A DNA stretch of 64,000 bases from Blastocatellia bacterium (GTDB lineage Bacteria; Acidobacteriota; Blastocatellia; UBA7656; JADIYM01). The position numbers were made by a program, and so were the translations under genes. Each line of letters opens with the position of its first letter. The stretch's first letter is position 1. Location of the stretch: NCBI GenBank assembly GCA_016705245.1, contig JADIYM010000023.1, forward strand, positions 1-64,000. Direction: 5' to 3'. Below the pieces are notes generated by a model, which saw only the letters and a list, made by a program, of their open reading frames with translations, was not told the DNA's origin and did not search any database. Of the stretch, positions 51,070-59,105 are shown piece after piece.

Positions 51070-51797
51070 TGCAGTGTGCGAGCTTCCAGGAACAGTTGTC
51101 CGAGTTTCTCGACGGCGATCTCGGCGAAAAGGATCGCCAATCCGTCGAGAAGCACCTGCGTACGTGCGCCGTCTGCTCGACCGTTCGTGATGACCTCGCG
51201 AGATTGATCGCTGCGAGCGCGAATCTTCCGCTGCACACGCCGTCGCCGGTCGTGTGGACGAGGATCGAACGCGAGATCGGCGGTGGATCGGTCGTCGCCG
51301 GTCCTTCCGCCTGGTGGCGAAGACTGAGTGCGCGTCATTACGACTTCAGCGTGTCGGCCCGGCAACTGGTCGCGGCGGCTGCAACTGTCGTCGTAGCCGT
51401 GGGCACGTTCTGGGCGATTCAGTACACGTCGCCAAACGCTCTTCCGTCGATTGGGGTGAACTGGAACTCGATGGGCGGCGCTTCGCAGGGTGTGCAGGCC
51501 GTGCCGCTCGCCCACGTCACGCCGGTTGACGAGGTCGCACGGCTGCGAGGTCTCGTCGACGAGATGTCGCGCACGGTTGCCGAGGCGCAGTCCGCGTGGT
51601 CGCCGGCGCTCAGGACCACGTTCGCGAAGGCCGTTGTGGCAGCAGACACCGGGATCGTCGACAGCGAGCGCTCATACGCCGCGGCTCCATCGGATTCGAC
51701 CCGAGAGACTGTACTCGACGCATATCGTGAGAAGCTGCGACTCCTCGACGAGTTTGCACGTCTCGCGGAGAAGACGAAGAGCCCAGCGGCGAAATAG
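51069..51797 (+). CDS. Membrane anti-sigma factor with zinc-type (ZAS) domain
   Basis: A 242-residue single-pass protein. The N-terminal zf-HC2/ZAS domain has H29-x3-C33-x2-C36 (KHLRTCAVC) plus C3, the ligands used by zinc anti-sigma factors to grip ECF sigmas. A membrane helix at about 98-118 (LVAAAATVVVAVGTFWAIQY) precedes a periplasmic part with a coiled segment (VARLRGLVDEMSRTVAEAQS). ATG at 51069 overlaps the sigma stop by one base. A GTG one codon earlier is also possible. It is the partner of the upstream ECF factor. Confidence 0.9.
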   Translation: MQCASFQEQLSEFLDGDLGEKDRQSVEKHLRTCAVCSTVRDDLARLIAASANLPLHTPSPVVWTRIEREIGGGSVVAGPSAWWRRLSARHYDFSVSARQLVAAAATVVVAVGTFWAIQYTSPNALPSIGVNWNSMGGASQGVQAVPLAHVTPVDEVARLRGLVDEMSRTVAEAQSAWSPALRTTFAKAVVAADTGIVDSERSYAAAPSDSTRETVLDAYREKLRLLDEFARLAEKTKSPAAK

Positions 51798-51802
51798 TCG
51801 CC

Positions 51803-51888
51803 GGACCAGAACCCCGAGGGGTAGCGAGGGGCCGGCCGTTGCGTGATTGCAACGGCCGGCCCCTCGCTACCCCTCGGGGTTCTGGTCC
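51803..51888. repeat. Perfect 40-bp inverted repeat with 6-base loop
   Basis: The arms at 51803-51842 and 51849-51888 are exact reverse complements with the loop GTGATT. The outer part (CAGAACCCCGAGGGGTAGCG) carries the same GGTAGCG core as the REP units, here extended. It lies 6 bases after the anti-sigma stop and just before the ppx promoter. It may end the upstream transcript, though no T-run follows. Confidence 0.95.
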
Positions 51889-51904
51889 AGCACCGGAAGT
51901 GCGC

Positions 51905-51910
51905 TAGAAT
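51905..51910 (+). promoter_or_regulatory. -10 element immediately before ppx
   Basis: TAGAAT matches five of six bases of TATAAT and ends 7 bases before the ppx GTG, predicting a leaderless or nearly leaderless transcript. No ribosome site lies between. The upstream side is occupied by the perfect palindrome, so a -35 would fall inside the palindrome's right arm. Confidence 0.5.
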
Positions 51911-51917
51911 CCGGCGC

Positions 51918-53513
51918 GTGAAACTGGCAACCGTCGACATCGGCTCCAACTCGTTCCATCTGCTCGTTGTCGAAGTCGACGAACAGGGCCACTTCCGCGC
52001 CATCGACAAGGAGCGAGAAATGGTCCGTCTCGGCTCGGGCGGGTTGACCGTCGGCCACATGACGAACGAGGCGATGGATCGGGCCATCGTCGCCCTGACT
52101 CGGTTCGCCGACCTCGCCCGTGCGCACGGCTGCGACCGCATAATCGCGACCGCCACGAGCGCCGTGCGCGAAGCAAACAACGGCGACAAGTTCCTCAAGC
52201 GTGTCCGGCGCAAGACCGGAATCGAGGTCGACATGCTGTCGGGCGTCGAGGAAGCGCGACTCATAGCGCGGTCTGTCAGCTATGTCCGCGACCTCGGTGC
52301 CGCGCCGACGCTTGGCATCGACATCGGCGGCGGATCGACCGAGTTCTGGATTCTCGCTGGCGGCGAGCACCGCGTCCTCGTTTCGAACCGACTCGGGTCG
52401 GTTCGCCTGAGCGACGGTTTCGTTCACAGCGACCCGATCTCGAAGCGGGAGCTCGAGCTCCTGCGCGGCTACATCACCGCTACCCTCGCGCGAACTCGCC
52501 GCGAAATCGCCGAGTCCGGGTTCGAGACCGTCATCCTCACATCCGGCACCGCTCTGACGCTTGCCGAGATGGCGAGCGCGGCCGAGAGCGGCGACGCGGC
52601 GGCGAAGTCCCTGCCCCCGCAGGAGACCGAGGGGCTCGAGTTGACGGCCGAGGCGTTGCGTCGAATCACGAAGACTCTGACCCGCTCAACGCTGCGGGAG
52701 CGAAAGAAGCTCCCCGGACTCCCCGAGGAGCGTGCCGACATAATCGTCGCCGGAGCCGTGCTGCTCGACACGATCTTCTCGGAGCTCGGAATCCGGCGCG
52801 CCGTGACGAGCGACTGGGCACTGCGTGAAGGCGTACTGATAGATTTCCTCGATCGCCACAATCCGGCTCCTGCGCTGAAAGCCGGCGAGGCCGATGGCGG
52901 CCTCGAGCTCGGCGACATCCGTCGGCGCTCGATCCTCGCGCTCGCCCGCCGGTGCGAGTACGACGCCGGTCACGCCGCGCAGACGGCGAAGCTGGCGAAG
53001 TCAATCTTCGATCAGACGACGTCTCTGCACGGCCTCGCCGCGGATGCCCGCGAGCTGCTCGAGGCGAGCGCCGTCCTGCACGACATTGGCTACACGATTG
53101 CCCATGCGATGCACAATCGGCACGGGCAGTACCTCATCATGAACAGCGAGCTGCTCGGGTTCTCGTCCCGCGAACAGTCGATTGTGGGCAGCGTCGTCCG
53201 GTACCACGGCGGCCGACTCCCGAAAAAGAAGCACCAGGAGTTCTCGAGGCTCAGGCCGGGCGATCGCAAGCTCGTCGAGAAACTGACTGCCATCCTCACG
53301 GTTGCCGACGCGCTCGATCGCAGCAACCGCAATTCCGTCCGCGGCGTCCAGATTCGCCTCGGGAAACACCGCGTGCGGTTTGACGTAACGCCGGCGAGAG
53401 CGTGCGATCTCGAGATGTGGGACGCGACGCGCAAGGCTCCAGTCTTCGAGCGCGTCTTCGGCGTGCGGACCGAGGTCGGACTGGCGGTGCCTGATCAGAA
53501 CCGGGAGCGGTAG
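51918..53513 (+). CDS. ppx: Exopolyphosphatase/pppGpp phosphohydrolase family (Ppx/GppA) with HD domain
   Basis: A 531-residue enzyme. The ASKHA-fold phosphatase core has VDIGSNSFHLLV (phosphate loop), ATATSAVREANN, GIDIGGGSTEFW and ILTSGTALTLAEM. A C-terminal HD-type domain contains VLHDIGYTIAHAMHNRHGQY and LTVADALDRS. It degrades polyphosphate and/or converts pppGpp to ppGpp; which one cannot be told by eye. The GTG at 51918 gives the canonical MKLATVDIGSNS start. The last residues (PDQNRER) and the TAG stop are encoded by a REP unit (53492 onward), so the normal end may have been altered by repeat insertion. Confidence 0.92.
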   Translation: MKLATVDIGSNSFHLLVVEVDEQGHFRAIDKEREMVRLGSGGLTVGHMTNEAMDRAIVALTRFADLARAHGCDRIIATATSAVREANNGDKFLKRVRRKTGIEVDMLSGVEEARLIARSVSYVRDLGAAPTLGIDIGGGSTEFWILAGGEHRVLVSNRLGSVRLSDGFVHSDPISKRELELLRGYITATLARTRREIAESGFETVILTSGTALTLAEMASAAESGDAAAKSLPPQETEGLELTAEALRRITKTLTRSTLRERKKLPGLPEERADIIVAGAVLLDTIFSELGIRRAVTSDWALREGVLIDFLDRHNPAPALKAGEADGGLELGDIRRRSILALARRCEYDAGHAAQTAKLAKSIFDQTTSLHGLAADARELLEASAVLHDIGYTIAHAMHNRHGQYLIMNSELLGFSSREQSIVGSVVRYHGGRLPKKKHQEFSRLRPGDRKLVEKLTAILTVADALDRSNRNSVRGVQIRLGKHRVRFDVTPARACDLEMWDATRKAPVFERVFGVRTEVGLAVPDQNRER

Positions 53514-53716
53514 CGACCGGGTGGTCGGCGAAGGCGAAGCTGCTCAATAGCAATCCTCCGTGTCTCGGTGCCTCTGTGCGCGAAGCTCTTCAATAGCTTC
53601 AAGATGCTTCGCACACAGAGGCACTGAGACACCGAGACACGGAGTTTGCTCGCTGTACGGCTACGCCTTCCCCGCCGTCCCCGCCCACACGGTCGCTACC
53701 GCTCCCGGTTCTGATC
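53491..53716. repeat. Composite repeat: REP - family B hairpin - inverted REP
   Basis: A REP unit at about 53492-53521 (GATCAGAACCGGGAGCGGTA and on) and its reverse complement at 53688-53716 enclose a family B hairpin with arms at about 53556-53586 and 53606-53644 (ACACAGAGGCACTGAGACAC right arm). The whole set sits between convergent ppx and zapA and overlaps the 3' ends of both coding frames. Confidence 0.88.
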
Positions 53717-54043
53717 GTCTTGTTCGATGGGTTCGAGGATGTGCCGCTTGAGGAACTGCTCGAGCTCCGCCGTGACGCGACTGCTGCGCTCGGCGATGTC
53801 GCGGTCGATTTCCTCGAGCTGCTGACGAGTATTGTGCAGTTCCTCGGCGATATGGAGCGCGGCGAGGATGGCAACCTTCAACGAGTCCACGGTTAGGGTC
53901 TGACGCGCGATCTCCGCCATGCGGCGATCAACCATCTCGGCGAGCGCAAAAATGTGCTCGCTCTGCCCTTCCGTCCGAATGCTGTACGGCTGTCCGTAGA
54001 TCTCGACTCGGACGCTACGGTTTCCGCCTTCACCTTCGACCAT
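53696..54043 (-). CDS. zapA: Cell division protein ZapA
   Basis: A 115-residue protein that bundles FtsZ filaments at the division ring. It shows VRVEIYGQPYSIRTEGQSEH then IFALAEMVDRRMAEIARQ, and a long helix VDSLKVAILAALHIAEELHN, as in the ZapA family. The last residues (EQDDQNRER) and stop come from the REP unit at 53688-53716. ATG at 54043 has GGAGG about 10 bases upstream. It is last in the thrS-pheT unit after the small coiled-coil gene, an order common outside gammaproteobacteria. Confidence 0.88.
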   Translation of the reverse strand: MVEGEGGNRSVRVEIYGQPYSIRTEGQSEHIFALAEMVDRRMAEIARQTLTVDSLKVAILAALHIAEELHNTRQQLEEIDRDIAERSSRVTAELEQFLKRHILEPIEQDDQNRER

Positions 54044-54072
54044 CGGTGCGAGCCTCCGTCAGAGTCCCTGGA

Positions 54073-54351
54073 TCACTTACGCGCCGCCTCGACTTCGTTC
54101 TCGAGCACCGCGATGGCGTCGAGCATCGCCTCGACCTTCAGCTTGATCGTATCGCGCTCCGAGTACAAGCGCTCGAGTTGCGACTCGAGACGCTCCTTCT
54201 CGTCGTTCATCCCGATGACTTCGCGCCGCAGATGCACGACGTCCACCTCGAGACGCTCCTTTTCGGCCTTGAGCGCCTTGCAGTGCTCAATTGTCCGATA
54301 GATCTTGTCTTCAAGATGCGAAAACTTTTCAAGGCCTGACAATGCGCTCAC
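54073..54351 (-). CDS. Small coiled-coil protein, ZapB-like
   Basis: A 92-residue, almost wholly coiled-coil protein (HLEDKIYRTIEHCKALKAEK, then ERLESQLERLYSERDTIKLK). GTG at 54351 is preferred since GGGGG lies about 7 bases upstream. A TTG at 54453 would overlap the pheT end by 44 bases and add a low-complexity leader. The position directly before zapA suggests a division-ring partner similar to ZapB. Coiled coils give weak homology, so the assignment rests on context. Confidence 0.75.
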   Translation of the reverse strand: MSALSGLEKFSHLEDKIYRTIEHCKALKAEKERLEVDVVHLRREVIGMNDEKERLESQLERLYSERDTIKLKVEAMLDAIAVLENEVEAARK

Positions 54352-54409
54352 GCTGCCGCCCCCTGTCGTCTGTGATCCGTCGAGCACCCCGCGGGCTTCG
54401 ACGTCTCCG

Positions 54410-56494
54410 CTACCGTAACGATGCTCCGAATCTGCTGGCGAGCTCGTCGACAATGCTCCGATGCGAAGCCGACACCTCGTCGTCCGTCAAAGTGCGCTCC
54501 TCGCTGCGAAAGGTTGCCCGCAGCGTCATGGAGAGGTGATCGCCGGGGATCGATCCTCCCGTGAAAATGTCATAGAGAACAAAATCGGCAAGGTCGGGGA
54601 TTCCGAGGGCACGAACACCCGACACGATGTCCGAATAGTCGACAGCCTTCGGTACGAGAATCGAGACATCGCGCACTACACTCGGGAACCGGGGCAATCG
54701 CCGATACGTCACCGGCGTCGGCTCGATCCCAAGCATCCGATCGAGCGCCAGTTCCGCCAGAAAGACCTGAGATTTGAACTTGCGTCGCGTCGCGAGCTCC
54801 GGGCTCACGCGCCCGCAAATGCCGAGGACGTGACCGTCGCGCACAATTCGCGCCGCCTGGCCACGGTGCAGGCATTCTACGCGGGCGCGTTCGAATGTAA
54901 AGCTCGGCAGGCGAAGCGCGCGGATCACCGCCTCGACAGCCCCCTTGATGTCGTAGAAATCCGCGTCGCGCCGGTCACGGTGGTCTGCGTCATCGACCGT
55001 TCCGGCGATGAGGACGCCGATCGTTTCGCGCTCGACCGGACGCTCGCCGTCCGCTGGACGAAGAAACCGCTTGCCGAGCTCGAAGAGCCTTACATTGCGC
55101 GTTCCGTGCTTCGCGTTGGTCTCGTAGGCTTCCACAAGTCCGGTGAGCAAAGACGATCGCATGCGCGGCTTGTTGTCGAGCACCGGATTTACGAGATCCA
55201 CTCCGGCAGCCGCGGCGCGGTCGAGCTCGGTGCAGGCAAACTCGTCGTCGAGTGCCCGGTCGACAAAGCTCAACGAGATCGCCTCGTTGAACCCGATGGC
55301 CTGCAGCGTCTCTCGAACGGCGCGACGCTCGGTCTCACCCGCGAGATACGTCCCCGATCCGCCCCACGGCGGCAACGTGGACGGCACGAGGCCGTAGCCG
55401 AGAGCACGGGCTACCTCCTCTACGAGGTCCTCCTCGATCGCGACGTCAACGCGATAACTCGGCGCGACCGCGAGCAGTTCCTCGGTATCGCGCAGTGGCT
55501 CGACGGCAAACCCGAGGCCGCGCAACGCGTCGACCATCCGGTCGAACGTCACTTCGTATCCGACGAGGGCTTCGACGCGCGATCGTCGGAGCGGAATCGG
55601 GGTTCGCACGGCCGGTCTGGGATAGCAGTCGACAACGCCCCGGCTCACCGTGCCGCCGGCGACCTCGACGATGAGCGCCGCCGCACGGTCGATAGCGCGC
55701 GTCGTGGCTTCGATGTCGGCGCCACGCTCGAAGCGATGCGATGCATCCGTGTCGAGCTTGAGCGCTCGTGCCGTCCGTCGCACGCCTGCGGGCTGGAAAT
55801 ACGCCGCCTCGAGCAGGACGTCGACGGTCGCGTCACTGATGCCGGTTCCCTTGCCGCCCTTGATTCCCGCAATCGCGACCGGCACGTCGGCGTCGGCAAT
55901 GACGAGCATGTCGTCTCGCAGTTCGATCTCGCGGAATTCGTCGCCGGTCGCGAGTTTCTCGAGCGTCACGATTCGCTCGCCGGGCCGCGCCCGGCGTACG
56001 ACGATCCGATTTCCGCCGAGCAGATTGAAATCGAACGCATGCAGAGGGTGTCCCTGCTCGAGCAGCACGTAGTTCGTGACGTCGGCGACATTGTTGATCG
56101 AACGCTGGCCGAGCGCCTCGAGTCGACGGACCATCCAGCCGGGCGAAGGTCCGATCTTCACGCCGCGGATCACGCGTGCCACGTACCTCGGGCAGAGCTC
56201 CGCATCCTCGATCGCGACCGACGTAAGCGTCTCGGTCGCGGGGCCACTCTCTTCGACAGTCGCCACGGGTGCCGCGAGCGGCGCATCGAACAGCGCCGCA
56301 ACCTCACGGGCGATGCCGAAGTGCGATAACGCGTCGGGACGATTCGACGTGATGTCGAACTCGAACAGCGTGTCGCCGCCGATCTCTTCAATCGTGTCGA
56401 CGGCCAAACCCGCCAGAGTCAATCGTTCCGCAATTCCACGCGGATCGACGTCCGTCGCGACCATCTCCTTGAGCCAGTTGATGCTGATGCGCAT
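54410..56494 (-). CDS. pheT: Phenylalanine-tRNA ligase beta subunit, lacking the tRNA-binding OB domain
   Basis: A 694-residue beta subunit of PheRS, which charges tRNA-Phe as an alpha2-beta2 complex. It begins MRISINWLKEMVATDVDPRG and passes after about 45 residues straight to FEFDITSNRPDALSHFGIAR. The EMAP/OB-fold tRNA-binding insertion of about 110 residues found in E. coli PheT is missing, explaining the length against about 800. B3/B4 editing, B5 and catalytic-like modules and the C-terminal FDX-ACB domain (YRRLPRFPSVVRDVSILV, end ASRFGASLR) are present. It follows pheS after 49 bases. Confidence 0.95.
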   Translation of the reverse strand: MRISINWLKEMVATDVDPRGIAERLTLAGLAVDTIEEIGGDTLFEFDITSNRPDALSHFGIAREVAALFDAPLAAPVATVEESGPATETLTSVAIEDAELCPRYVARVIRGVKIGPSPGWMVRRLEALGQRSINNVADVTNYVLLEQGHPLHAFDFNLLGGNRIVVRRARPGERIVTLEKLATGDEFREIELRDDMLVIADADVPVAIAGIKGGKGTGISDATVDVLLEAAYFQPAGVRRTARALKLDTDASHRFERGADIEATTRAIDRAAALIVEVAGGTVSRGVVDCYPRPAVRTPIPLRRSRVEALVGYEVTFDRMVDALRGLGFAVEPLRDTEELLAVAPSYRVDVAIEEDLVEEVARALGYGLVPSTLPPWGGSGTYLAGETERRAVRETLQAIGFNEAISLSFVDRALDDEFACTELDRAAAAGVDLVNPVLDNKPRMRSSLLTGLVEAYETNAKHGTRNVRLFELGKRFLRPADGERPVERETIGVLIAGTVDDADHRDRRDADFYDIKGAVEAVIRALRLPSFTFERARVECLHRGQAARIVRDGHVLGICGRVSPELATRRKFKSQVFLAELALDRMLGIEPTPVTYRRLPRFPSVVRDVSILVPKAVDYSDIVSGVRALGIPDLADFVLYDIFTGGSIPGDHLSMTLRATFRSEERTLTDDEVSASHRSIVDELASRFGASLR

Positions 56495-56543
56495 TGCAGC
56501 CGATGGTACCCGTCAGGAAGCCGGCGTCAGGGCCGGGTTCCGG

Positions 56544-57566
56544 TCAAAACTGCTCGAGGAAACGAAGGTCGTTCGCAAAGAGCAGGCGGATGTCGTCGAG
56601 ATCGAACTGGCGAGCGGCGAGGCGGTCGATGCCAAAACCGAAAGCGAAGCCCGAGAACCGTTCCGGATCGATACCGACCGTTCGCAGGACGTGCGGGTGG
56701 ACCATTCCGGCGCCGCCCATCTCGATCCAGCCCGATCCCTTGCACACGCGGCAACCGGTGCCCTTGCAGACGAAACACTGATAATCGAATTCGCAGCCAG
56801 GCTCGACGAAGGGAAAGTAGCTCGCGCGAAATCGCACAGGCGCATCGGCGCCGAAGAGCTGCCGGACGAACTCCTCGCAGGTGCCGCGCAGGTCCGCGAG
56901 GGTGATGCCCTCGGCGACATTGAGACCCTCGACCTGGAAGAACATCGGATTGTGTGTCGCATCCGGGGTGTCGCGTCGAAAGACGCGCCCCGGGGCGATG
57001 ACCCGAAGCGGAGGCTGCCGCCGCTGCATCGCGTGTATCTGTACGGTGGACGTCTGCGACCGGAGCGCAAGGTCTTCAGACACGTACATCGTGTCCTGCG
57101 ACTCGCGGGCCGGATGGCCATCCGGAATGTTCAACGCGTCGAAGTTGAAGAACGTCGTCTCGATCTCGGGGCCGTCCTCGACCGAATAACCCATGCGGAC
57201 GAAGATATCCTCGATGTTCTGCCGCAGGATCGTGATCGGATGACGGTGGCCAAGCGGCGCGGCCCGTCCCGGCAGCGTGATGTCGACCGTCTCGCGAGCG
57301 ATTGTCGCGTCGCGCTCCCGGTTGGCGATTTCGGCACTGACCCGGTCGAGACCGGCCTCGACATGCTGCTGCAGCGCGTTGAATGCCTTTCCGAAGGCTG
57401 CGCGGTCTTCCGAGGCAACGGCGCCCATCTGCTTGCGCACGTCGGTGACGAGGCCTGCCTTTCGGCCGAGCCATCGGTCCCGAAGCGCGCGGAGCGATTC
57501 GGCGTCGCTCACCGATGCGACTTCCCGGTCGAACTGGTCGTGAAGTGATTCGAAGTTCGTGCTCAT
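56544..57566 (-). CDS. pheS: Phenylalanine-tRNA ligase alpha subunit
   Basis: A 340-residue catalytic subunit. The N-terminal coiled coil (ESLHDQFDREVASVSDAESL) is followed by class II motifs: HPITILRQNIEDIFVRMGYS (motif 1), RVIAPGRVFRRDTPDATHNP (motif 2) and GFAFGFGIDRLAARQF (motif 3). A Cys-rich knuckle CFVCKGTGCRVCKGSG lies in the catalytic domain, as in several bacterial PheS proteins. The start at 57566 gives the normal length. It is part of the rplT-pheS-pheT order. Confidence 0.96.
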   Translation of the reverse strand: MSTNFESLHDQFDREVASVSDAESLRALRDRWLGRKAGLVTDVRKQMGAVASEDRAAFGKAFNALQQHVEAGLDRVSAEIANRERDATIARETVDITLPGRAAPLGHRHPITILRQNIEDIFVRMGYSVEDGPEIETTFFNFDALNIPDGHPARESQDTMYVSEDLALRSQTSTVQIHAMQRRQPPLRVIAPGRVFRRDTPDATHNPMFFQVEGLNVAEGITLADLRGTCEEFVRQLFGADAPVRFRASYFPFVEPGCEFDYQCFVCKGTGCRVCKGSGWIEMGGAGMVHPHVLRTVGIDPERFSGFAFGFGIDRLAARQFDLDDIRLLFANDLRFLEQF

Positions 57567-57644
57567 CGAAACGGTGGGCTCTGACAGCTCCGGGTCAGCG
57601 CCCCATGCGAGCGCGCTGACCCGGGTGTGTCCGACGACTGGTGT

Positions 57645-58016
57645 TCAGGCTGCGGGAACGGCGTCGATCGCCTGCTTCGCAGAGCCGACGAGCGCGGCGA
57701 AGGCCGCCGGCTCGTGGACCGCGAGGTCAGCAAGCGCCTTGCGATCGAGCTCCACGCCGGCAAGCTTCAGCCCGTGCATGAACTGGCTGTAGCTCAGACC
57801 GTTCAGGCGGGCCGCCGCGCTGATGCGCACGATCCAGAGGGATCGGAAATCGCGCTTCTTGAGCTTGCGCCCGGTGTACGCGAAATTCAGTGCGCGCTCG
57901 ACGGACTCCTTGGCCTGTCGATACAGCTTCGACTTGTTGGCGCGATAGCCTTTGGCGAGCTCAAGGATCTTCTTGCGCTTCTGAAGCCGGCTACTTCCTC
58001 GTTTGACTCTTGGCAT
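57645..58016 (-). CDS. rplT: 50S ribosomal protein L20
   Basis: A 123-residue protein binding 23S rRNA early in 50S assembly. It has MPRVKRGSSRLQKRKKILEL, AKGYRANKSKLYRQAKESVE and the C-terminal SYSQFMHGLKLAGVELDRKA. In other bacteria L20 represses its own operon by binding the rpmI leader; whether this occurs here is not visible. It follows rpmI after 66 bases. Confidence 0.97.
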   Translation of the reverse strand: MPRVKRGSSRLQKRKKILELAKGYRANKSKLYRQAKESVERALNFAYTGRKLKKRDFRSLWIVRISAAARLNGLSYSQFMHGLKLAGVELDRKALADLAVHEPAAFAALVGSAKQAIDAVPAA

Positions 58017-58082
58017 ACGGAATACTCCTTCCTGACTGGCCCTCAGCGGGGCGTGTCCTCGTAAATCGGGTGCACCCGGGGC

Positions 58083-58286
58083 TTAGGGCCGTCCGTACGG
58101 AAGCATGCGCTTCACGAGACCCGCGTCATTCGGCGACAAGATCACGTCGTGATCGAGGTTGCGCTTCCGCTTGGAATCCTTCTTTGTGAGGATGTGGCGC
58201 GCGTGCGAATGGCCACGCTTCACCTTGCCGCTCGCAGTCATGCGGAACCGCTTGGCAGCGCCTTTGTGTGTTTTGAGCTTCGGCAT
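58083..58286 (-). CDS. rpmI: 50S ribosomal protein L35
   Basis: A 67-residue basic protein: MPKLKTHKGAAKRFRMTASG, then KVKRGHSHARHILTKKDSKR, of family length. It is located between infC and rplT in the universal infC-rpmI-rplT order. The ATG at 58286 is preceded by an AGGAG-type site in the short gap after infC. Confidence 0.97.
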   Translation of the reverse strand: MPKLKTHKGAAKRFRMTASGKVKRGHSHARHILTKKDSKRKRNLDHDVILSPNDAGLVKRMLPYGRP

Positions 58287-58373
58287 CGTGCTACTCCTGA
58301 AACGTAAAAAATACCGTTTAATGCAAGCGCCGCGGTCAAGCCCCGGCGCGATCGCGCGTCTCGCGACGCAAAC

Positions 58374-59105
58374 TCAAGCCTCCGGTTCGATTGCCGGGGG
58401 CTCTGGCGCCGGCTCGGGCGCCGCTGAACTTTCGACGGCTGCCGGAGCAGCCTCTTCGACAACTGTTGCGGCCGCTTCCGGTGCAACGGAAGGTGCCGCC
58501 GCGGCCGGTTTCGGCGCAGCCGGCTTCGGCTTGGGCTTGTTCGGCGCTCTGCCCTTCTTCGGTCCGATGATGGTGAACATGTTCATGCCTTCCATCTTCG
58601 GCTCGACTTCCATCGACCCTTCCTCCGCCAGTTCCTCGACGAGCCGCATCAACAGCGCAAGTCCGAGTTCCTTGTGCGTGACCTCACGGCCGCGGAAATG
58701 GACGGTCGCCTTAACCTTGTCGCCGTCCTGAAGAATCCGGGCGGCGTGGTTCTTCTTGAAGTCGTAGTCGTGATCGTCGGTGCCGGGTCGGAACTTGATC
58801 TCCTTCACCTGGATCATCGTCTGCTTCTTCTTGGCCTCGTTCGCCTTCTTCTTCTGCTCGTACTGCCAGCGGCCGAAATCGATGATGCGGCAGACCGGCG
58901 GATCGACCGCCGGCGCGACCTCGACGAGATCGAGCCCCTTTTCCTGAGCCAGGCGGATGCCCTCGGCCGGCGTCATCACGCCGAGCTGCCCGCCGTCCTC
59001 GTCGATGACGCGGATGCGCGGCGCACGAATGCGCGCGTTGATGTTGACCCGCGGTGCCCGCTCGGGGCGCATGGGCCGACGACCTCGACGTCCGAATCCG
59101 CTGAT
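58374..59105 (-). CDS. infC: Translation initiation factor IF-3, probable AUC start
   Basis: About 243 residues. IF-3 blocks premature subunit joining and proofreads start codons. The N-domain (VNINARIRAPRIRVIDEDGG, QLGVMTPAEGIRLAQEKGLD) and C-domain (KFRPGTDDHDYDFKKNHAAR, KVKATVHFRGREVTHKELGL) are complete, followed by a Pro/Ala/Glu tail of about 55 residues. The first ATG (59072) has no ribosome site, whereas AGGAGGTG at 59118-59111 sits 7 bases before an in-frame ATC at 59105. That start adds SGFGRRGRRP, typical of the family's N-terminus. Rare start codons in infC are the known basis for IF-3 autoregulation. Confidence 0.93.
   Translation of the reverse strand: MSGFGRRGRRPMRPERAPRVNINARIRAPRIRVIDEDGGQLGVMTPAEGIRLAQEKGLDLVEVAPAVDPPVCRIIDFGRWQYEQKKKANEAKKKQTMIQVKEIKFRPGTDDHDYDFKKNHAARILQDGDKVKATVHFRGREVTHKELGLALLMRLVEELAEEGSMEVEPKMEGMNMFTIIGPKKGRAPNKPKPKPAAPKPAAAAPSVAPEAAATVVEEAAPAAVESSAAPEPAPEPPAIEPEA

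Noticed and set aside
54461..56329. 622-codon open frame antisense to pheT
   Set aside because: Arg/Asp/His-rich shadow typical of GC-rich genes; pheT is a clear homologue on the other strand.
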